Source: an uncultured Acidimicrobiaceae bacterium (lineage in GTDB: Bacteria > Actinomycetota > Acidimicrobiia > Spongiisociales > UBA5794). Taken from it: a stretch of DNA of 64,000 bases. Below are positions 34,239-44,975 of the stretch, in pieces. Numbering within the stretch: position 1 is the stretch's first letter; each line of letters opens with the position of its first letter. Where the stretch lies: assembly GCA_947259365.1 (NCBI GenBank), contig CAMYMC010000008.1:1-64000 (forward strand), written 5' to 3'. The notes under the pieces were generated by a model. That model did no database searches and was not told the origin of the DNA. It saw nothing but the letters and a program-made list of their open reading frames with translations. A program made the position numbers and the translations under genes.

Positions 34239-36830
34239 TCAGCACAGCTCCGTGTGTTGTGCCCGCAGCTTCTCCAGCCTGGCGGTGAAGTCGGCCGCCT
34301 TGGCCTCCTCCTTGGCGACCACCTCGGCGGGAGCTCGCTCGCGGAACTGGGGATTGGCGAGCTTCGCCTCCGAGCGGGCGAGCAGCTCCTCGGCGTCGCG
34401 GATCGCCTTCTCGATCCGGCGGCACTCCTCGACCGGGTCGACGAGCCCCGCCAACCCGATGAACGCCGAAACGGGCCCGGACCCGACTCTCGCGTAGCCG
34501 CTGCCCTCGGCGGGGGCTTCACCCACCGTTGCGGAGGCTCTCGCCAGCGACTCGATCTGCTCGAGCCACCAGTCCTCCACCATGCCTTCGGGGTCGGAGA
34601 GGAGCACCTCGAGCGGCTCGGCGCCCAGGGAGTGCTCGCTGCGGAACCGGCGCACCGCCACGATGACGTCCTGGAGCGCGTCGACGCCGTGCGGCGCGAC
34701 GACCGATGGTGGATCAGGCCACTCGGCGGTGATGAGGAGCCCGTCGCCGACGAGCTCCGACCACAGCTCCTCGGTGAGGAACGGGATCACCGGGTGGAAG
34801 AGCTTGAGGAGGTCGCGCAGGACGACGCCGAGCGCCTCTCTCGTCGCGCCGGCTCTCGACTCGTCGCGCAGCGCCGGCTTCGCCATCTCCAAGTACCAGT
34901 CGAAGATCTCGGACCACGCGAAGCTGTAGACGAGCCCCGCCGCGTCCGAAAACCGATACTCGTCGAGGAGCGCGTCGTACTGGCGGGCCACCGACGCCAG
35001 CCGTGACAGGATCCAGCGGTCGATCGGTGCGGGGTCCTCCGGGTAGCCGCCGCTCGCCGGCACGTCACGGATGCCGACGTGGTCGACAGCGAAACGGAGT
35101 GCGTTCCAGAGCTTGTTGCCGAACCGGCGCGCCGCGTCGACCCACGCCTCGTCGAGCGGGATGTCGTTGCCGGGTGCGGCCGACTGAACGAGGGTGAGCC
35201 GGACCGAGTCGGCCCCGAACCGCTCGACGAGGTCGAGCGGGTCGATGGCGTTGTTGAGGCTCTTCGACATCTTGCGGCCGTCCGCGGCGCGGATGAGGCC
35301 ATGGATGACGACATCGGCGAAGGGCGCCTCACCGGTGAAGTGGAGGCCCATCTTCATCATGCGGGCCACCCAGAAGTAGATGATGTCGAACCCGGTGACG
35401 AGCACGTCGGTCGGGAAATATCGCTCGAGGTCGTCGGTCCGATCCGGCCAGCCGAGCGTCGAGAACGGCCACAGCGCCGAGGAGAACCACGTGTCGAGGA
35501 CGTCGGGGTCGGGGGTCACGGTGCCGCCGCAGGACGGGCATTCGACGAGATCGTCGCGGGAGACGATGACATCGGGGCAGTCGTCGCAGTAGAACGCGGG
35601 AATGCGGTGGCCCCACCACAGCTGCCTCGAGATCGTCCAGTCGCGCAGGTTCTCCATCCAATGGAAGTAGTTCTTCTCCCACCGCCTCGGCGTGAACCGG
35701 GTGGCGTCGTTGCGCACGGCGTCGATGGCGGGGCCGACGAGCGGGTCGACCTTCACGAACCACTGCTCGGAGAGCAGCGGCTCGATGACCGACTTGCACC
35801 GGGAGCAATGGCCGACCGAGTGATGGTGCTCCTCGACGCCGACGAGGACTCCCTCTTCGGCGAGGCCCTCTTTCACCGCCTTCCGGGCGTCGAAGCGGTC
35901 CATCCCTTCGAAGCGGCCGCCGGCCGGGGCGATCCTCGCTTCGGGGTCGATGACGACGATCTGGGCCAGCCCGTGCCGGTCGCCGATCTCGAAGTCCACC
36001 GGGTCGTGGGCCGGGGTGACCTTCACCGCCCCGGTGCCGAACTCGGGATCGACTGCAGCATCGGCGACGACCGGGATCTCCCGCCCTAGCAGCGGCAATC
36101 GCACGACCCTGCCGACGGCGTCGCGATAGCGGTCGTCGTCGGGGTGGACCGCGACGGCGGTGTCTCCCAGCATTGTCTCGGCCCGCGTCGTCGCCACCTC
36201 GATGGCGCCGTCGCCGTCGAGGAACGGGTAGCGGATGTGAACGAGCTCGCCCGCCTCATCGTGGTGCTCCACCTCGATGTCGGAGATCGCGGTGTGGCAC
36301 CGGGGACACCAGTTGATGATCCGGTTGCCCCGGTAGATGAGCCCCTCCTCGTAGAGGGACACGAAGACCTCGCGCACCGCCCGCGACAGACCGTCGTCGA
36401 GCGTGAACCGCTCCCGGGTCCAATCGCACGAGAAGCCGAGACGGCGCAGTTGGGTGAGAATCTGGCCCCCGGAGCGTCGCTTCCACCCCCAGACCTGCTC
36501 GACGAATGCCTCCCTCCCCAGGTCGTGGCGCGACATCCCCTCGGTGGCGAGCTCGCGCTCGACGACGTTCTGGGTCGCGATCCCGGCATGGTCCATCCCC
36601 GGGAGCCACAGGGCGGCATAGCCCTGCATCCTCCTACGGCGGATGATGACATCCTGGAGGGTGTTGTTGAGGGCGTGACCCATGTGGAGGACGCCGGTGA
36701 CGTTGGGAGGGGGGATGACGATCGAGAACGGCTCGCCGTCGGGATTGGCCTCAGGCCGGAAGGCCCCGGCTTCCTCCCAGACCGGGTACCAACGCGCCTC
36801 GATCGTCTCGGGCTCGTACGTTGGTCTCAT
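34239..36830 (-). CDS. valS: valyl-tRNA synthetase
   Basis: The 863-residue class I synthetase has HMGH at 49-52 ([17 protein letters not shown]), the editing domain ([20 protein letters not shown]), zinc-type cysteines (WCPRCH, HCSRCK, FYCDDC, CPSCGG), KMSKS ([12 protein letters not shown]) and a C-terminal tRNA-binding coiled coil over the last 65 residues. ATG 36830 is chosen over the adjacent GTG because AAGG is then spaced correctly. A structured, gene-free leader precedes it. Confidence 0.97.
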   Translation of the reverse strand: MRPTYEPETIEARWYPVWEEAGAFRPEANPDGEPFSIVIPPPNVTGVLHMGHALNNTLQDVIIRRRRMQGYAALWLPGMDHAGIATQNVVERELATEGMSRHDLGREAFVEQVWGWKRRSGGQILTQLRRLGFSCDWTRERFTLDDGLSRAVREVFVSLYEEGLIYRGNRIINWCPRCHTAISDIEVEHHDEAGELVHIRYPFLDGDGAIEVATTRAETMLGDTAVAVHPDDDRYRDAVGRVVRLPLLGREIPVVADAAVDPEFGTGAVKVTPAHDPVDFEIGDRHGLAQIVVIDPEARIAPAGGRFEGMDRFDARKAVKEGLAEEGVLVGVEEHHHSVGHCSRCKSVIEPLLSEQWFVKVDPLVGPAIDAVRNDATRFTPRRWEKNYFHWMENLRDWTISRQLWWGHRIPAFYCDDCPDVIVSRDDLVECPSCGGTVTPDPDVLDTWFSSALWPFSTLGWPDRTDDLERYFPTDVLVTGFDIIYFWVARMMKMGLHFTGEAPFADVVIHGLIRAADGRKMSKSLNNAIDPLDLVERFGADSVRLTLVQSAAPGNDIPLDEAWVDAARRFGNKLWNALRFAVDHVGIRDVPASGGYPEDPAPIDRWILSRLASVARQYDALLDEYRFSDAAGLVYSFAWSEIFDWYLEMAKPALRDESRAGATREALGVVLRDLLKLFHPVIPFLTEELWSELVGDGLLITAEWPDPPSVVAPHGVDALQDVIVAVRRFRSEHSLGAEPLEVLLSDPEGMVEDWWLEQIESLARASATVGEAPAEGSGYARVGSGPVSAFIGLAGLVDPVEECRRIEKAIRDAEELLARSEAKLANPQFRERAPAEVVAKEEAKAADFTARLEKLRAQHTELC

Positions 36831-37318
36831 CACGATCCTTCGCCACGGCGCTCACTCCACGTGCCGGGCGGGTGGTCTGCCCGGCGGAGACTCGGTCCCT
36901 CGATGCAAGGGTCGCGCATGATACCGGACCACGCCGGCAGCCCGACGCGAGGCAGCCGCCGGCCGTGCGGCGGCGGCTGTCGAAACCCGTCGTGCCTTCC
37001 GGGTGGGAAACACCCGGGAGCGTGAGCCCCCGGGTGGTCCCTACCCCCAGTTCCCCCTGCTTGCCCGAACCGGGGTGTTCTTCCTGACCCGCGGTCTCTT
37101 CTGAGTATCGACAACTCCCCGCAGCCGACCAGACACATTGTGTGGCTGCATGGAGGGACTAGTCATCCCTACCAGCACACATCGCCGACCGCGAAAGCCC
37201 ACCGACGCAGGAGCAGCCCTGCCGTCCCGGGTCGGCGAGGCCACCGCTGCACGCTCGGACGAACATGGCGGGTCGTCTCCACTGTGGCGAGCCGGCCCGG
37301 TTGGGTAGCCTGCCGGCG
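36831..37318. other. gene-free stretch between divergent valS and amidohydrolase
   Basis: About 490 bp without a supportable gene. On the valS side it is rich in inverted repeats: 36953-36979 (9-bp stem), the two mutually exclusive hairpins at 36999-37036, and a G-rich segment at about 37038-37068. It presumably carries the divergent promoters and the valS leader. I could not match it to a T-box (no AGGGTGG-ACCGCG core) or another known riboswitch. Confidence 0.5.
36999..37036 (-). promoter_or_regulatory. alternative hairpins in the valS leader
   Basis: Reading on the valS strand, segment A (37036-37029) can pair with segment B (37018-37011) over 8 bp, and segment B can instead pair with segment C (37005-36999) over 7 bp. 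The two hairpins share B and exclude each other, the geometry of an attenuator or switch. It lies about 170 nt before the valS start. Regulation is inferred, not shown. Confidence 0.4.
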
Positions 37319-38536
37319 ATGCGGATCGACGCCGAGCTCCTCATCCCCGGCAGGGGCGACCCGATCCCCCACGGATCGGTCGTGTTCGACGGCGCGTCGA
37401 TCGCCTACGCCGGTCCCCGTGACGGCGTGCCCGACACCGTCGGGCTCGCCGACGTCGAGGTCGCCGCCGTCATGCCGGGATTGTGGGAGTGTCACGGGCA
37501 CTTCACCGGTATGGCGACTGCCGACCTCGTCGTCGACGCCGCAGAGCATGCGGCGACGAAGGCCGCCAGGGCCACTGCCGATCTCGGGGCCACCCTCGAC
37601 GGCGGCGTGACGAGCGTGCGCGAGGTGGGCGGGCTCGGGGTGTACCTGCGCCGCGCCGTCGAGGAGGGACGGGTGCGGGGGCCGCGGTTGCACCCGGCGG
37701 GGAACATCCTCTCGACGACGGGCGGCCATGCCGACGTCCACGGGATACCCGTCGACTGGGTCATGTCGCCCCGGGGCGACCCCATCGGGATGGTGTGCGA
37801 CGGCGTCCCCGGCGTCCTGAGGGCCGTCCGGCTCCAGCTTCGCAAAGGCGCGTCGGTCATCAAGGTGTGCGCATCCGGTGGGGTCATGAGCGAGATCGAC
37901 CACCCGATCCACCAGCAGTTCAGCGACGAGGAGCTACGCGCCGTCGTCGAGGAGGCGGAGCGGGCCGAGCGTGTCGTGGCGGCGCATTGCCACGGCAAGC
38001 CCGGCATCATGGCGGCGCTGCGAGCCGGGGTGAGGACCATCGAACACGGCTCCTACCTCGACGAGGAGGCGGCGGAGGCCATGGTGGATGCCGGCGCGAT
38101 CCTCGTCCCGACCCGGTTCATCGTCGCCGCCGGACTCGACATGGAGGACGAGATGCCTCCGTACGCGTACCGCAAAATGGTGATGATCGCCCAGCATCAC
38201 GAACAGGCGCTCAAGATCGCGGTCGCGGCCGGCGTCACGATCGCAATGGGCACCGACATCTTCGTGAGCGGGGACATGTACGGCAGGAACTCCCTGGAGG
38301 TCCGGCACCTCATCGAAGCCGGCATGACACCGCTCGAGGCTGTCGAGGCCGCGACTGCCAACGGGCCGTCGACGCTCGGACCGCAGGCCCCGGCGTCGGG
38401 GCAGCTGAGGGAGGGCTACGACGCCGACGTCATCGCCTTCGACGCCAACCCGCTCGAGGACATGGACGCCTGGGGCGACCCGGAGCGGGTGACCCACGTG
38501 TGGAAGGCCGGCGAAGCGGTCAAGCGGCCCGGCTGA
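37319..38536 (+). CDS. amidohydrolase-superfamily metal-dependent hydrolase
   Basis: The 405-residue TIM-barrel protein has the metal pair H59-x-H61 (LWECHGHFTG), the probable carbamylated lysine in SVIKVCASGG, HxH-type AHCHG, EHGSYLD and the catalytic aspartate in GTDIF. It resembles the imidazolonepropionase/Xaa-Pro dipeptidase (prolidase-like) branch that hydrolyses amide bonds in cyclic or dipeptide substrates; the substrate is unknown. I use ATG 37319 since beta-strand sequence starts there; ATG 37265 would add 18 residues. It converges with clpX (6 nt between stops). Confidence 0.88.
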   Translation: MRIDAELLIPGRGDPIPHGSVVFDGASIAYAGPRDGVPDTVGLADVEVAAVMPGLWECHGHFTGMATADLVVDAAEHAATKAARATADLGATLDGGVTSVREVGGLGVYLRRAVEEGRVRGPRLHPAGNILSTTGGHADVHGIPVDWVMSPRGDPIGMVCDGVPGVLRAVRLQLRKGASVIKVCASGGVMSEIDHPIHQQFSDEELRAVVEEAERAERVVAAHCHGKPGIMAALRAGVRTIEHGSYLDEEAAEAMVDAGAILVPTRFIVAAGLDMEDEMPPYAYRKMVMIAQHHEQALKIAVAAGVTIAMGTDIFVSGDMYGRNSLEVRHLIEAGMTPLEAVEAATANGPSTLGPQAPASGQLREGYDADVIAFDANPLEDMDAWGDPERVTHVWKAGEAVKRPG

Positions 38537-38542
38537 GCGCCC

Positions 38543-39820
<1,278 letters not shown>

Positions 39821-39835
39821 TGTGGTTGCGCTCTC

Positions 39836-40444
39836 CTAGCCGGCAACGGCCTCGAGTGTACGTCCCTCGAGCACTTCGTCCACCAACCCGTAGTCCTTGG
39901 CCTCGGCCGCCGTCATCCAGAAGTCGCGCTCGGTGTCGGTCTTGATGCGGTCGACCTCCTTGCCGGCGTGGTGGCTGAGGAGCTCGTTGATCTCGGCCTT
40001 GATGCGCATGATCTCACGAGCATGGATCTCGATGTCGGTGGCCTGACCCTCGAGACCCGAGATCGAGGGCTGGTGGATCATGATCCGCGAGTGCGGCAGA
40101 GCGAAGCGCTTCTCGGGCTGACCGGCCGCCAGCAACACCGCCGCAGCCGACGCCGCCTGGCCCATGCAGTAGGTGGCGATGGCAGGCTTGACGAACTGCA
40201 TCGTGTCGTAGATCGCCATGAGCGACGTCGTCGAGCCGCCCGGCGAGTTGATGTAGAGCGAGATGTCCTTCTCCGGGTCCTCTCCCTCGAGGTGGAGGAG
40301 CTGGGCCATGATGAGGTTGGCGACACCGTCGTCGATCGGGGTGCCGAGGAAGATGATCCGCTCCTTGAGGAGACGGCTGTAGATGTCGAAAGCGCGTTCC
40401 CCCCTCGGGGTCTGCTCGACGACTGTGGGGACGAGATAGCTCAT
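39836..40444 (-). CDS. clpP: ATP-dependent Clp protease proteolytic subunit
   Basis: The 202-residue serine peptidase has S99 in MGQAASA, H124 in IMIHQP and D174 in TERDF, a complete catalytic triad. ATG 40444 gives [20 protein letters not shown], the typical processed-end region. It lies between tig and clpX. A second clpP, frequent in actinobacteria, is not adjacent. Confidence 0.97.
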   Translation of the reverse strand: MSYLVPTVVEQTPRGERAFDIYSRLLKERIIFLGTPIDDGVANLIMAQLLHLEGEDPEKDISLYINSPGGSTTSLMAIYDTMQFVKPAIATYCMGQAASAAAVLLAAGQPEKRFALPHSRIMIHQPSISGLEGQATDIEIHAREIMRIKAEINELLSHHAGKEVDRIKTDTERDFWMTAAEAKDYGLVDEVLEGRTLEAVAG

Positions 40445-40478
40445 GGGGTGATCCTCGGTCTTGGGGGCCGCCGGGCTC

Positions 40479-41909
40479 TCACCCGGGCTCGTTGTCTGTA
40501 TCGGCATCGGAGGCCGGGGCTTCATCGATCGCCTGGTCCGGCCCCGCTCCCGTCGGCTCCTCTTCACTGATGTCGACCTCGTCATCCTCCAATCGGATGT
40601 CGAGGTCGACGGGGTTGCCGTCGGCGTCGACCGGGGTCGCATCCTCGAGCAGCCGGTCGAGTGCCTTGCGGCGAAGGATATCACCGGTCAGGACCTCCCC
40701 CTGACCACTCTCCTCGAGCGCCGTCTTCAGCTCTGCCGGCTCGCGACGAGCCCGCGCCGCCATCTCGGCGATGGTGTCGTCGATGTCCGCCTCGTCGACG
40801 GCGATCGCTTCGGACTCCGCCACCGCCTCGAGGAGCAGGCGTGTCTTCAGCGCCCTCACCGCCCGCTCTCTCAGCTCACCGACGAATGACGCCTCGTCCT
40901 GGCCGGTGATCCGCATGTAGTTCGGCAGGTCGATGCCCTGTTCCTCGAGCCCGTGGGCGAGGTTGTGGAGCGACGCCTCCATCTCGGCCTCGATGAGGGC
41001 CTCGGGCAGCTCGACGTCGAGCTCCTCGACGAGATCGGTCATGAGGCGCTCGCGAAACGCGGCGTGGGCGGCGGCCAGCTTCATGGCCCGGAGGTTCTCG
41101 GCGAGCTGGTCCCGGAGCTCGGCGACGGTCTCGAACTCGGTGACGTCTCCGATCCAGTCGTCGGTGACATCCGGCAGCGCCTTCGCCCGGACGCCCTTGA
41201 CGAGGACCCGCAGCTTCACGTCCTCCCCGCTGCGATCTCCGAAGCCGTCGGGCAGCGTTGCCGGGCCCTCCTTGATGTCGCCGGCCGACGAACCGACGAG
41301 GATCGCGTCGAGACCGGGGATGAACGAGCGCGACCCGACCTCGTAGAGCAGGTCGGTCGCGGCTGCTTCCTCGATGGGGCGGCCCCCCGACTCGACGGAG
41401 AGGTTGATCACGACGAAATCACCTTCGTCGGCCTCCCGACTCACATCCTCGAGCTCGGCGAACTGGCCCCGAAGCCGCTCGATCTGTTCGTCGATCTCGG
41501 GCTCCTCGACGTCCGGCACCTCGACGAGCACCTTTCTCCCCTCCGCATCGGGTGGGCTCTCGACTCGCGGCCAGAGCGTGATGCGCACGTCGACCTCCAC
41601 CCCGCCGGTGTCGCCGTCGCGGAGGTCCTCGACGCGGGGGACGGTGACGGGGGCGAGATCCGTGTCCCCGATGGCGTCACTGACGAAGCCGGCGAGAGCA
41701 TCGTCGATGGCCTCGCGCCGCAGGGCATCTGCGCCCACCGTCCGCTCGACCACGGCGCGCGGCGCCTTGCCCGGCCGGAAGCCCTTGATCTTCAGCGACT
41801 TGGAGAGTTTCTTCGCCGCGGAGTCCTTGGCGTCCTCCAGTTCGGACTCCTCGAGGCGCAGCGTGAGCATCCGCTCGAATGGCCCTGCCTCGGTGACCTC
41901 GGTCTGCAT
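40479..41909 (-). CDS. tig: trigger factor
   Basis: The 476-residue ribosome-associated chaperone has the N-terminal ribosome-binding domain with the [14 protein letters not shown] version of the GFRxGKxP signature (about 40-55). A PPIase-like middle domain ([13 protein letters not shown]) and a long helical C-terminal domain follow. The last 45 residues are strongly acidic. It heads tig-clpP-clpX, with 34 nt to clpP. Confidence 0.95.
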   Translation of the reverse strand: MQTEVTEAGPFERMLTLRLEESELEDAKDSAAKKLSKSLKIKGFRPGKAPRAVVERTVGADALRREAIDDALAGFVSDAIGDTDLAPVTVPRVEDLRDGDTGGVEVDVRITLWPRVESPPDAEGRKVLVEVPDVEEPEIDEQIERLRGQFAELEDVSREADEGDFVVINLSVESGGRPIEEAAATDLLYEVGSRSFIPGLDAILVGSSAGDIKEGPATLPDGFGDRSGEDVKLRVLVKGVRAKALPDVTDDWIGDVTEFETVAELRDQLAENLRAMKLAAAHAAFRERLMTDLVEELDVELPEALIEAEMEASLHNLAHGLEEQGIDLPNYMRITGQDEASFVGELRERAVRALKTRLLLEAVAESEAIAVDEADIDDTIAEMAARARREPAELKTALEESGQGEVLTGDILRRKALDRLLEDATPVDADGNPVDLDIRLEDDEVDISEEEPTGAGPDQAIDEAPASDADTDNEPG

Positions 41910-41985
41910 GCGTGTGTCCTCGGCTTTCGGGTGATGGGTTGGCGGGCGGGCCGGGCGACTCGATCACCCGCCGCCCGCCGGGAAT

Positions 41986-42064
41986 TGGGGTGGCCGACGG
42001 GATTCGAACCCGCGGCCTCCGGGACCACAACCCGGCGCTCTAACCAGACTGAGCTACGGCCACC
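41986..42064 (-). tRNA. tRNA-His(GTG)
   Basis: The cloverleaf has anticodon GTG, a G at position -1 (42064) opposite C73 as required for histidine tRNAs, and an encoded CCA (41986-41988). It is the last of four minus-strand tRNAs upstream of, or co-oriented with, tig. Confidence 0.96.
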
Positions 42065-42087
42065 ACGTGCAGAGAGCTTTCGTCCCG

Positions 42088-42160
42088 TGCCCCCGGAAGG
42101 ATTCGAACCCTCGACCAAGAGCTTAGAAGGCTCCTGCTCTGTCCACTGAGCTACGGGGGC
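42088..42160 (-). tRNA. tRNA-Arg(TCT)
   Basis: The 73-nt cloverleaf has acceptor GCCCCCG/CGGGGGC, anticodon TCT, T-loop GGTTCGAATCC and discriminator A. CCA is not encoded. Confidence 0.96.
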
Positions 42161-42174
42161 GAGGCACCCGCTCG

Positions 42175-42245
42175 AGCGGATGACGGGAGTCGAACCCGCG
42201 TCACCAGCTTGGAAGGCTGGGGCTCTGCCATTGAGCTACATCCGC
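42175..42245 (-). tRNA. tRNA-Gly(TCC)
   Basis: The 71-nt cloverleaf has acceptor GCGGATG/CATCCGC, anticodon TCC and discriminator T. CCA is not encoded. Confidence 0.95.
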
Positions 42246-42317
42246 GCTCGCCCAGTCCGGCCGGAGGCCCGATCGCCGCGGCCGTCCAGGGCAACGGGAC
42301 ATTACCCGTCCCGCCCG

Positions 42318-42391
42318 TCGGGCTGGCCGGATTCGAACCGGCGACCTCCTGCTCCCAAAGCAGGCGCGCTGCCAAGCTGCGCCACAGCCCG
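42318..42391 (-). tRNA. tRNA-Pro(TGG)
   Basis: The 74-nt cloverleaf has acceptor CGGGCTG/CAGCCCG, anticodon TGG and discriminator A. CCA is not encoded. Confidence 0.96.
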
Positions 42392-42562
42392 AGGACGACA
42401 TTGTGCCATGACAACGCCCCGGGGAGGTCCACAACACTCGTTCTCGCCGCGCCCGGCCGGGGCCAGAGAAGACACTCCGCACCGCGGAGAACAGCGGAGC
42501 CACGATGCAGTGCGAGTGCGAGACCCGTTCGTGTATGTTCCTCCGTGATGGGAGGAGGACAC

Positions 42563-42925
42563 ATGGGCACACTGCTTCTCGTAGGGACCTACGGAACGGA
42601 CGACCAGACGCGCGCGACGATGCCCTTCGTCGTGGCATCCGGTGCGCTCGACCGGGGTCACGAACCGGCGATCGCGCTCATGGGCGAGGCCGTGTATCTC
42701 ATGAAGGACGACATCATGGACGGCGTCAAGGGGGTCGGGTTCCCGCCGCTGCGCGAGGTCTTCGACAAGATCGTGGGTGCCAAGGTCCCGGTGTACGTCT
42801 GAATCCCGTGTGCCGTGGCCCGTGGGGTCACCGAATCGGACCTGGAAGGCAAGAACGCCGAGCTCGCCGGCACCGACGACCTCAGCGACGTGACGATGGA
42901 GTACGACCGCGTCCTGACGTACTAG
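42563..42925 (+). CDS. DsrE-family protein, candidate selenoprotein (TGA at codon 80)
   Basis: ATG 42563 follows GGAGGAGG. Codons 1-79 read as a DsrE-fold protein (MGTLLLVGTYGTDDQ, ATMPFVVASGALDRGHE, ALMGEAVYLMKDD, VFDKIVGAKVPVYV). Codon 80 is TGA (42800-42802). The same frame then continues as IPCAVARGVTESDL and DVTMEYDRVLTY to TAG at 42923-42925, for 120 codons in all. In DsrE relatives a cysteine commonly sits after VYV in a CxxC-ARG motif, so the TGA falls at the first redox residue, giving U80-x-x-C83. A suitable hairpin follows (separate entry). The alternatives are a nonsense mutation with loss of the last third, or a base error from TGC or TGT. The conserved tail argues against decay. 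Likely a cytoplasmic thiol/sulfur or redox protein. Confidence 0.75.
42803..42833 (+). promoter_or_regulatory. candidate bacterial SECIS hairpin
   Basis: Stem 42815-42821 pairs with 42825-42831 (7 bp, one G-U), with apical loop GUG at 42822-42824. The GU of the loop starts 20 nt after the TGA of the DsrE-family gene, inside the 16-37 nt range known for bacterial SECIS elements, which are read by SelB directly downstream of the UGA. The stem is short and GC-rich, so the call rests on its position as much as its shape. Confidence 0.55.
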
Positions 42926-43018
42926 CGCCGCCGCCGGCTGCCGGCAGCCCAGGCCTTGCCGCTCCGGGTTCCGTGCACGCCAGCGCCCGCCGCGCGGAAC
43001 TCGGGTAACCTCCCTGCC

Positions 43019-43092
43019 GGGTCGCTAGCTCAATTTGGCAGAGCATCGGACTCTTAATCCGCAGGTTCCGGGTTCGAGTCCCGGGCGACCCA
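43019..43092 (+). tRNA. tRNA-Lys(CTT)
   Basis: The 74-nt cloverleaf begins GGGTCGCTAGCTCAATTTGG and has anticodon CTT, T-loop GGTTCGAGTCC and discriminator A. CCA is not encoded. Confidence 0.96.
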
Positions 43093-43144
43093 CGACGGGT
43101 GCCGGCCGGTCGCCGTGGTGCGCACCCGGCTCCCGAAGGCCTCG

Positions 43145-43228
43145 GCGGGTGTGGCGGAATTGGTAGACGCGCCAGGTTTAGGACCTGGTGGGCTTCGTCC
43201 CGTGGGGGTTCGAGTCCCTCCACCCGCA
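43145..43228 (+). tRNA. tRNA-Leu(TAG)
   Basis: The 84-nt class II tRNA has acceptor GCGGGTG/CACCCGC, anticodon TAG, a long variable arm and discriminator A, as leucine tRNAs require. Confidence 0.96.
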
Positions 43229-43379
43229 CTCTTGGGCAAGTTCTCGGGGATCAGGCCGGCCTGATCGGATCTGTCGCCGGTTCGCAGCGTCGCGACTCGC
43301 CTCGCCCCCGACCCGGGGTGCCTCCGCCTGGGTATGGTCGAGGGACGAGGGCCGGCTTCTCTCCCGGAGCGGATCCACC

Positions 43380-44516
43380 ATGGTCGATGCGAGCGTCCAA
43401 AGCCGGGCAACACGCACCCAGCGCAACCTGTCGCTCGACGCGCTGCGCGGGCTGATCGTGGTGCTCATGGCCGTCGACCATGCCAACTACTTCGTAGCCC
43501 AGCAGCACTCCACCGGTGAGCACTGGGGCGGGCCGTTCCCGGCGTACGACGATGCGCTGAGCTTCGTGACCCGCCTCATCACCCATCCGGTCGCACCGGG
43601 GTTCTTCTTCTTGATGGGGGTTGGGATGGCACTCTTCGCGGCGTCGCGCAGAGCGCGTGGCTGGAGCGAGGCAGAGCTCATCAGGCACTTCGTCACTCGG
43701 GGATTGGTGCTCATCGCGCTCCAATTCACGGTCATCAACCTCGCATGGACGACCGGCGTCCCGCCCTTCCCCACCTTCTATCAAGGTGTGCTCAGCGCGC
43801 TCGGCGGTTGCATGATCCTGGGAAGTCTCGTCCTCAGGGTGCGCCCGGCCTTGCTGGCCGGACTCGCCGGGCTGCTGTTCGTCGTCATCGAGCTCAGCCA
43901 CCCCGACCCGTCGCTGTGGGGCGTGGTCTTCGATCAACCCCTCGGCCTGGTCTTCGGGTTCAGCGGCGGCGACGCGACGTTCTGGTCGAACTACCCGATC
44001 CTGGCGTGGCTCGAGCTGGTGGTGCTCGGGCTGGCGTTCGGCACGTGGATGCTCTCCGACCCGTCGAAGGCTTTCAACACCGCGATGGCAGTGGGTGCCG
44101 CCTTCGTCGTCGGGTTCGTCCTCCTCCGAGCGGCCGATGGCTTCGGAAACGTCCGGCCGCGGCCGACGGACGACTGGGTCGGGTTCTTCAACGTCGTCAA
44201 GTACCCCCCGGCGATGACGTTCACCCTGCTGACGATGGGCTTCAACCTCATCGCGCTCGGTGTCTTCGCCAGGATCGAGCGAGGAGGCGTGTGGGTCCTC
44301 GAGCGGCTGGCCGTGCTGGGGAGCGTCCCGCTCTTCTTCTACGTGGCCCATCTCTATGTGTACAGCGGCCTGGGCAACGTGTTGGAGCCCGACGGCACGA
44401 GCCTTCCCGCCATGTACCTCTACTGGCTGGCCGGCCTCGTGCTGCTCTACCCGGCGTGCGTCTGGTACGGGAAGCTCAAACGGCGCCACCCCGATTCGCT
44501 CCTGCGGTTCCTGTAG
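43380..44516 (+). CDS. DUF1624/heparan-alpha-glucosaminide N-acetyltransferase-like membrane protein
   Basis: The 378-residue protein has about ten membrane helices. It opens with QRNLSLDALRGLIVVLMAVDHANYF, whose SLDALRG and DH are the hallmarks of the DUF1624/HGSNAT acyltransferase-like family. Later GVGMALFAASRRARG and SVPLFFYVAHLYVY agree. Family members are thought to transfer acyl groups across the membrane to sugars; the substrate here is unknown. ATG 43380 is the start; the frame upstream runs into tRNA-Leu. It is a single-gene unit. Confidence 0.82.
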   Translation: MVDASVQSRATRTQRNLSLDALRGLIVVLMAVDHANYFVAQQHSTGEHWGGPFPAYDDALSFVTRLITHPVAPGFFFLMGVGMALFAASRRARGWSEAELIRHFVTRGLVLIALQFTVINLAWTTGVPPFPTFYQGVLSALGGCMILGSLVLRVRPALLAGLAGLLFVVIELSHPDPSLWGVVFDQPLGLVFGFSGGDATFWSNYPILAWLELVVLGLAFGTWMLSDPSKAFNTAMAVGAAFVVGFVLLRAADGFGNVRPRPTDDWVGFFNVVKYPPAMTFTLLTMGFNLIALGVFARIERGGVWVLERLAVLGSVPLFFYVAHLYVYSGLGNVLEPDGTSLPAMYLYWLAGLVLLYPACVWYGKLKRRHPDSLLRFL

Positions 44517-44682
44517 TCCCAGCGGCGCCCACGGTCGTCCGGTCGGGGGATGACACGACGCGAGGCACCCGACCGCGCGGCAAGGACTAGTCCCCCCGGA
44601 ACCGGCGAGAACCATTCTCTACGGGCATGCGGGTTTCGCCGATCATGCCAGTGAAGAACAAGGCCACGAGGAGACGCACATC

Positions 44683-44922
44683 ATGGGCAGACCGGCTCGG
44701 CTCCAAGCAGCCCTCGAGCGGCTCGAAGCGCGGCGTCTCCAGCTCGAGCGTCAGATCGTCGTCGAGCTCCAGCAGCGGTTCTTCGCCGGCCCGTCTCCGG
44801 TCGTCGCTTCCATCATTGCAAGCCATGACGGCGATCACATCACGGGCGCCAACATCGACACGACTGGCATCTCCACGGGAAACGGAAGCCACATCACAGT
44901 TGTCTGGTTCGACGCCGACTGA
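44683..44922 (+). CDS. small hypothetical protein
   Basis: The 79-residue protein starts with an amphipathic helix (RLQAALERLEARRLQLERQI) and then a Gly/Thr/Ser-rich part ending ITVVWFDAD. AGGAG lies 9-14 nt before the ATG. It ends just before a strong terminator shared with rdgB. I recognise no family. Confidence 0.5.
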   Translation: MGRPARLQAALERLEARRLQLERQIVVELQQRFFAGPSPVVASIIASHDGDHITGANIDTTGISTGNGSHITVVWFDAD

Positions 44923-44948
44923 GCGTCACTCGGAGACGCCGTGCGCGA

Positions 44949-44975
44949 GATCCCGGCTCCTCAGGAGCCGGGATC
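44949..44975. terminator. bidirectional terminator overlapping the rdgB stop
   Basis: A perfect 12-bp stem (44949-44960 with 44964-44975) encloses a 3-base loop that is itself the complement of the rdgB stop codon. It serves the small plus-strand gene and rdgB; TT follows on the plus strand. Confidence 0.75.

Noticed and set aside
36975..36990. TTCGACAG-like string upstream of valS as a tmRNA or c-di-AMP riboswitch piece
   Set aside because: The real tmRNA is at 52464-52813, and the conserved ydaO core (GGGGAACC, GGGGTGAA, CCGACAG in order) is not reproduced.
37011..37110. T-box leader for valS
   Set aside because: No AGGGTGG-ACCGCG antiterminator core, and no identifiable specifier loop or AGUA/GNUG motifs on the valS strand.
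42201..42661. Minus-strand open frames across the tRNA cluster
   Set aside because: They are translations of tRNA genes (GSNP-type repeats) and have no coding support.
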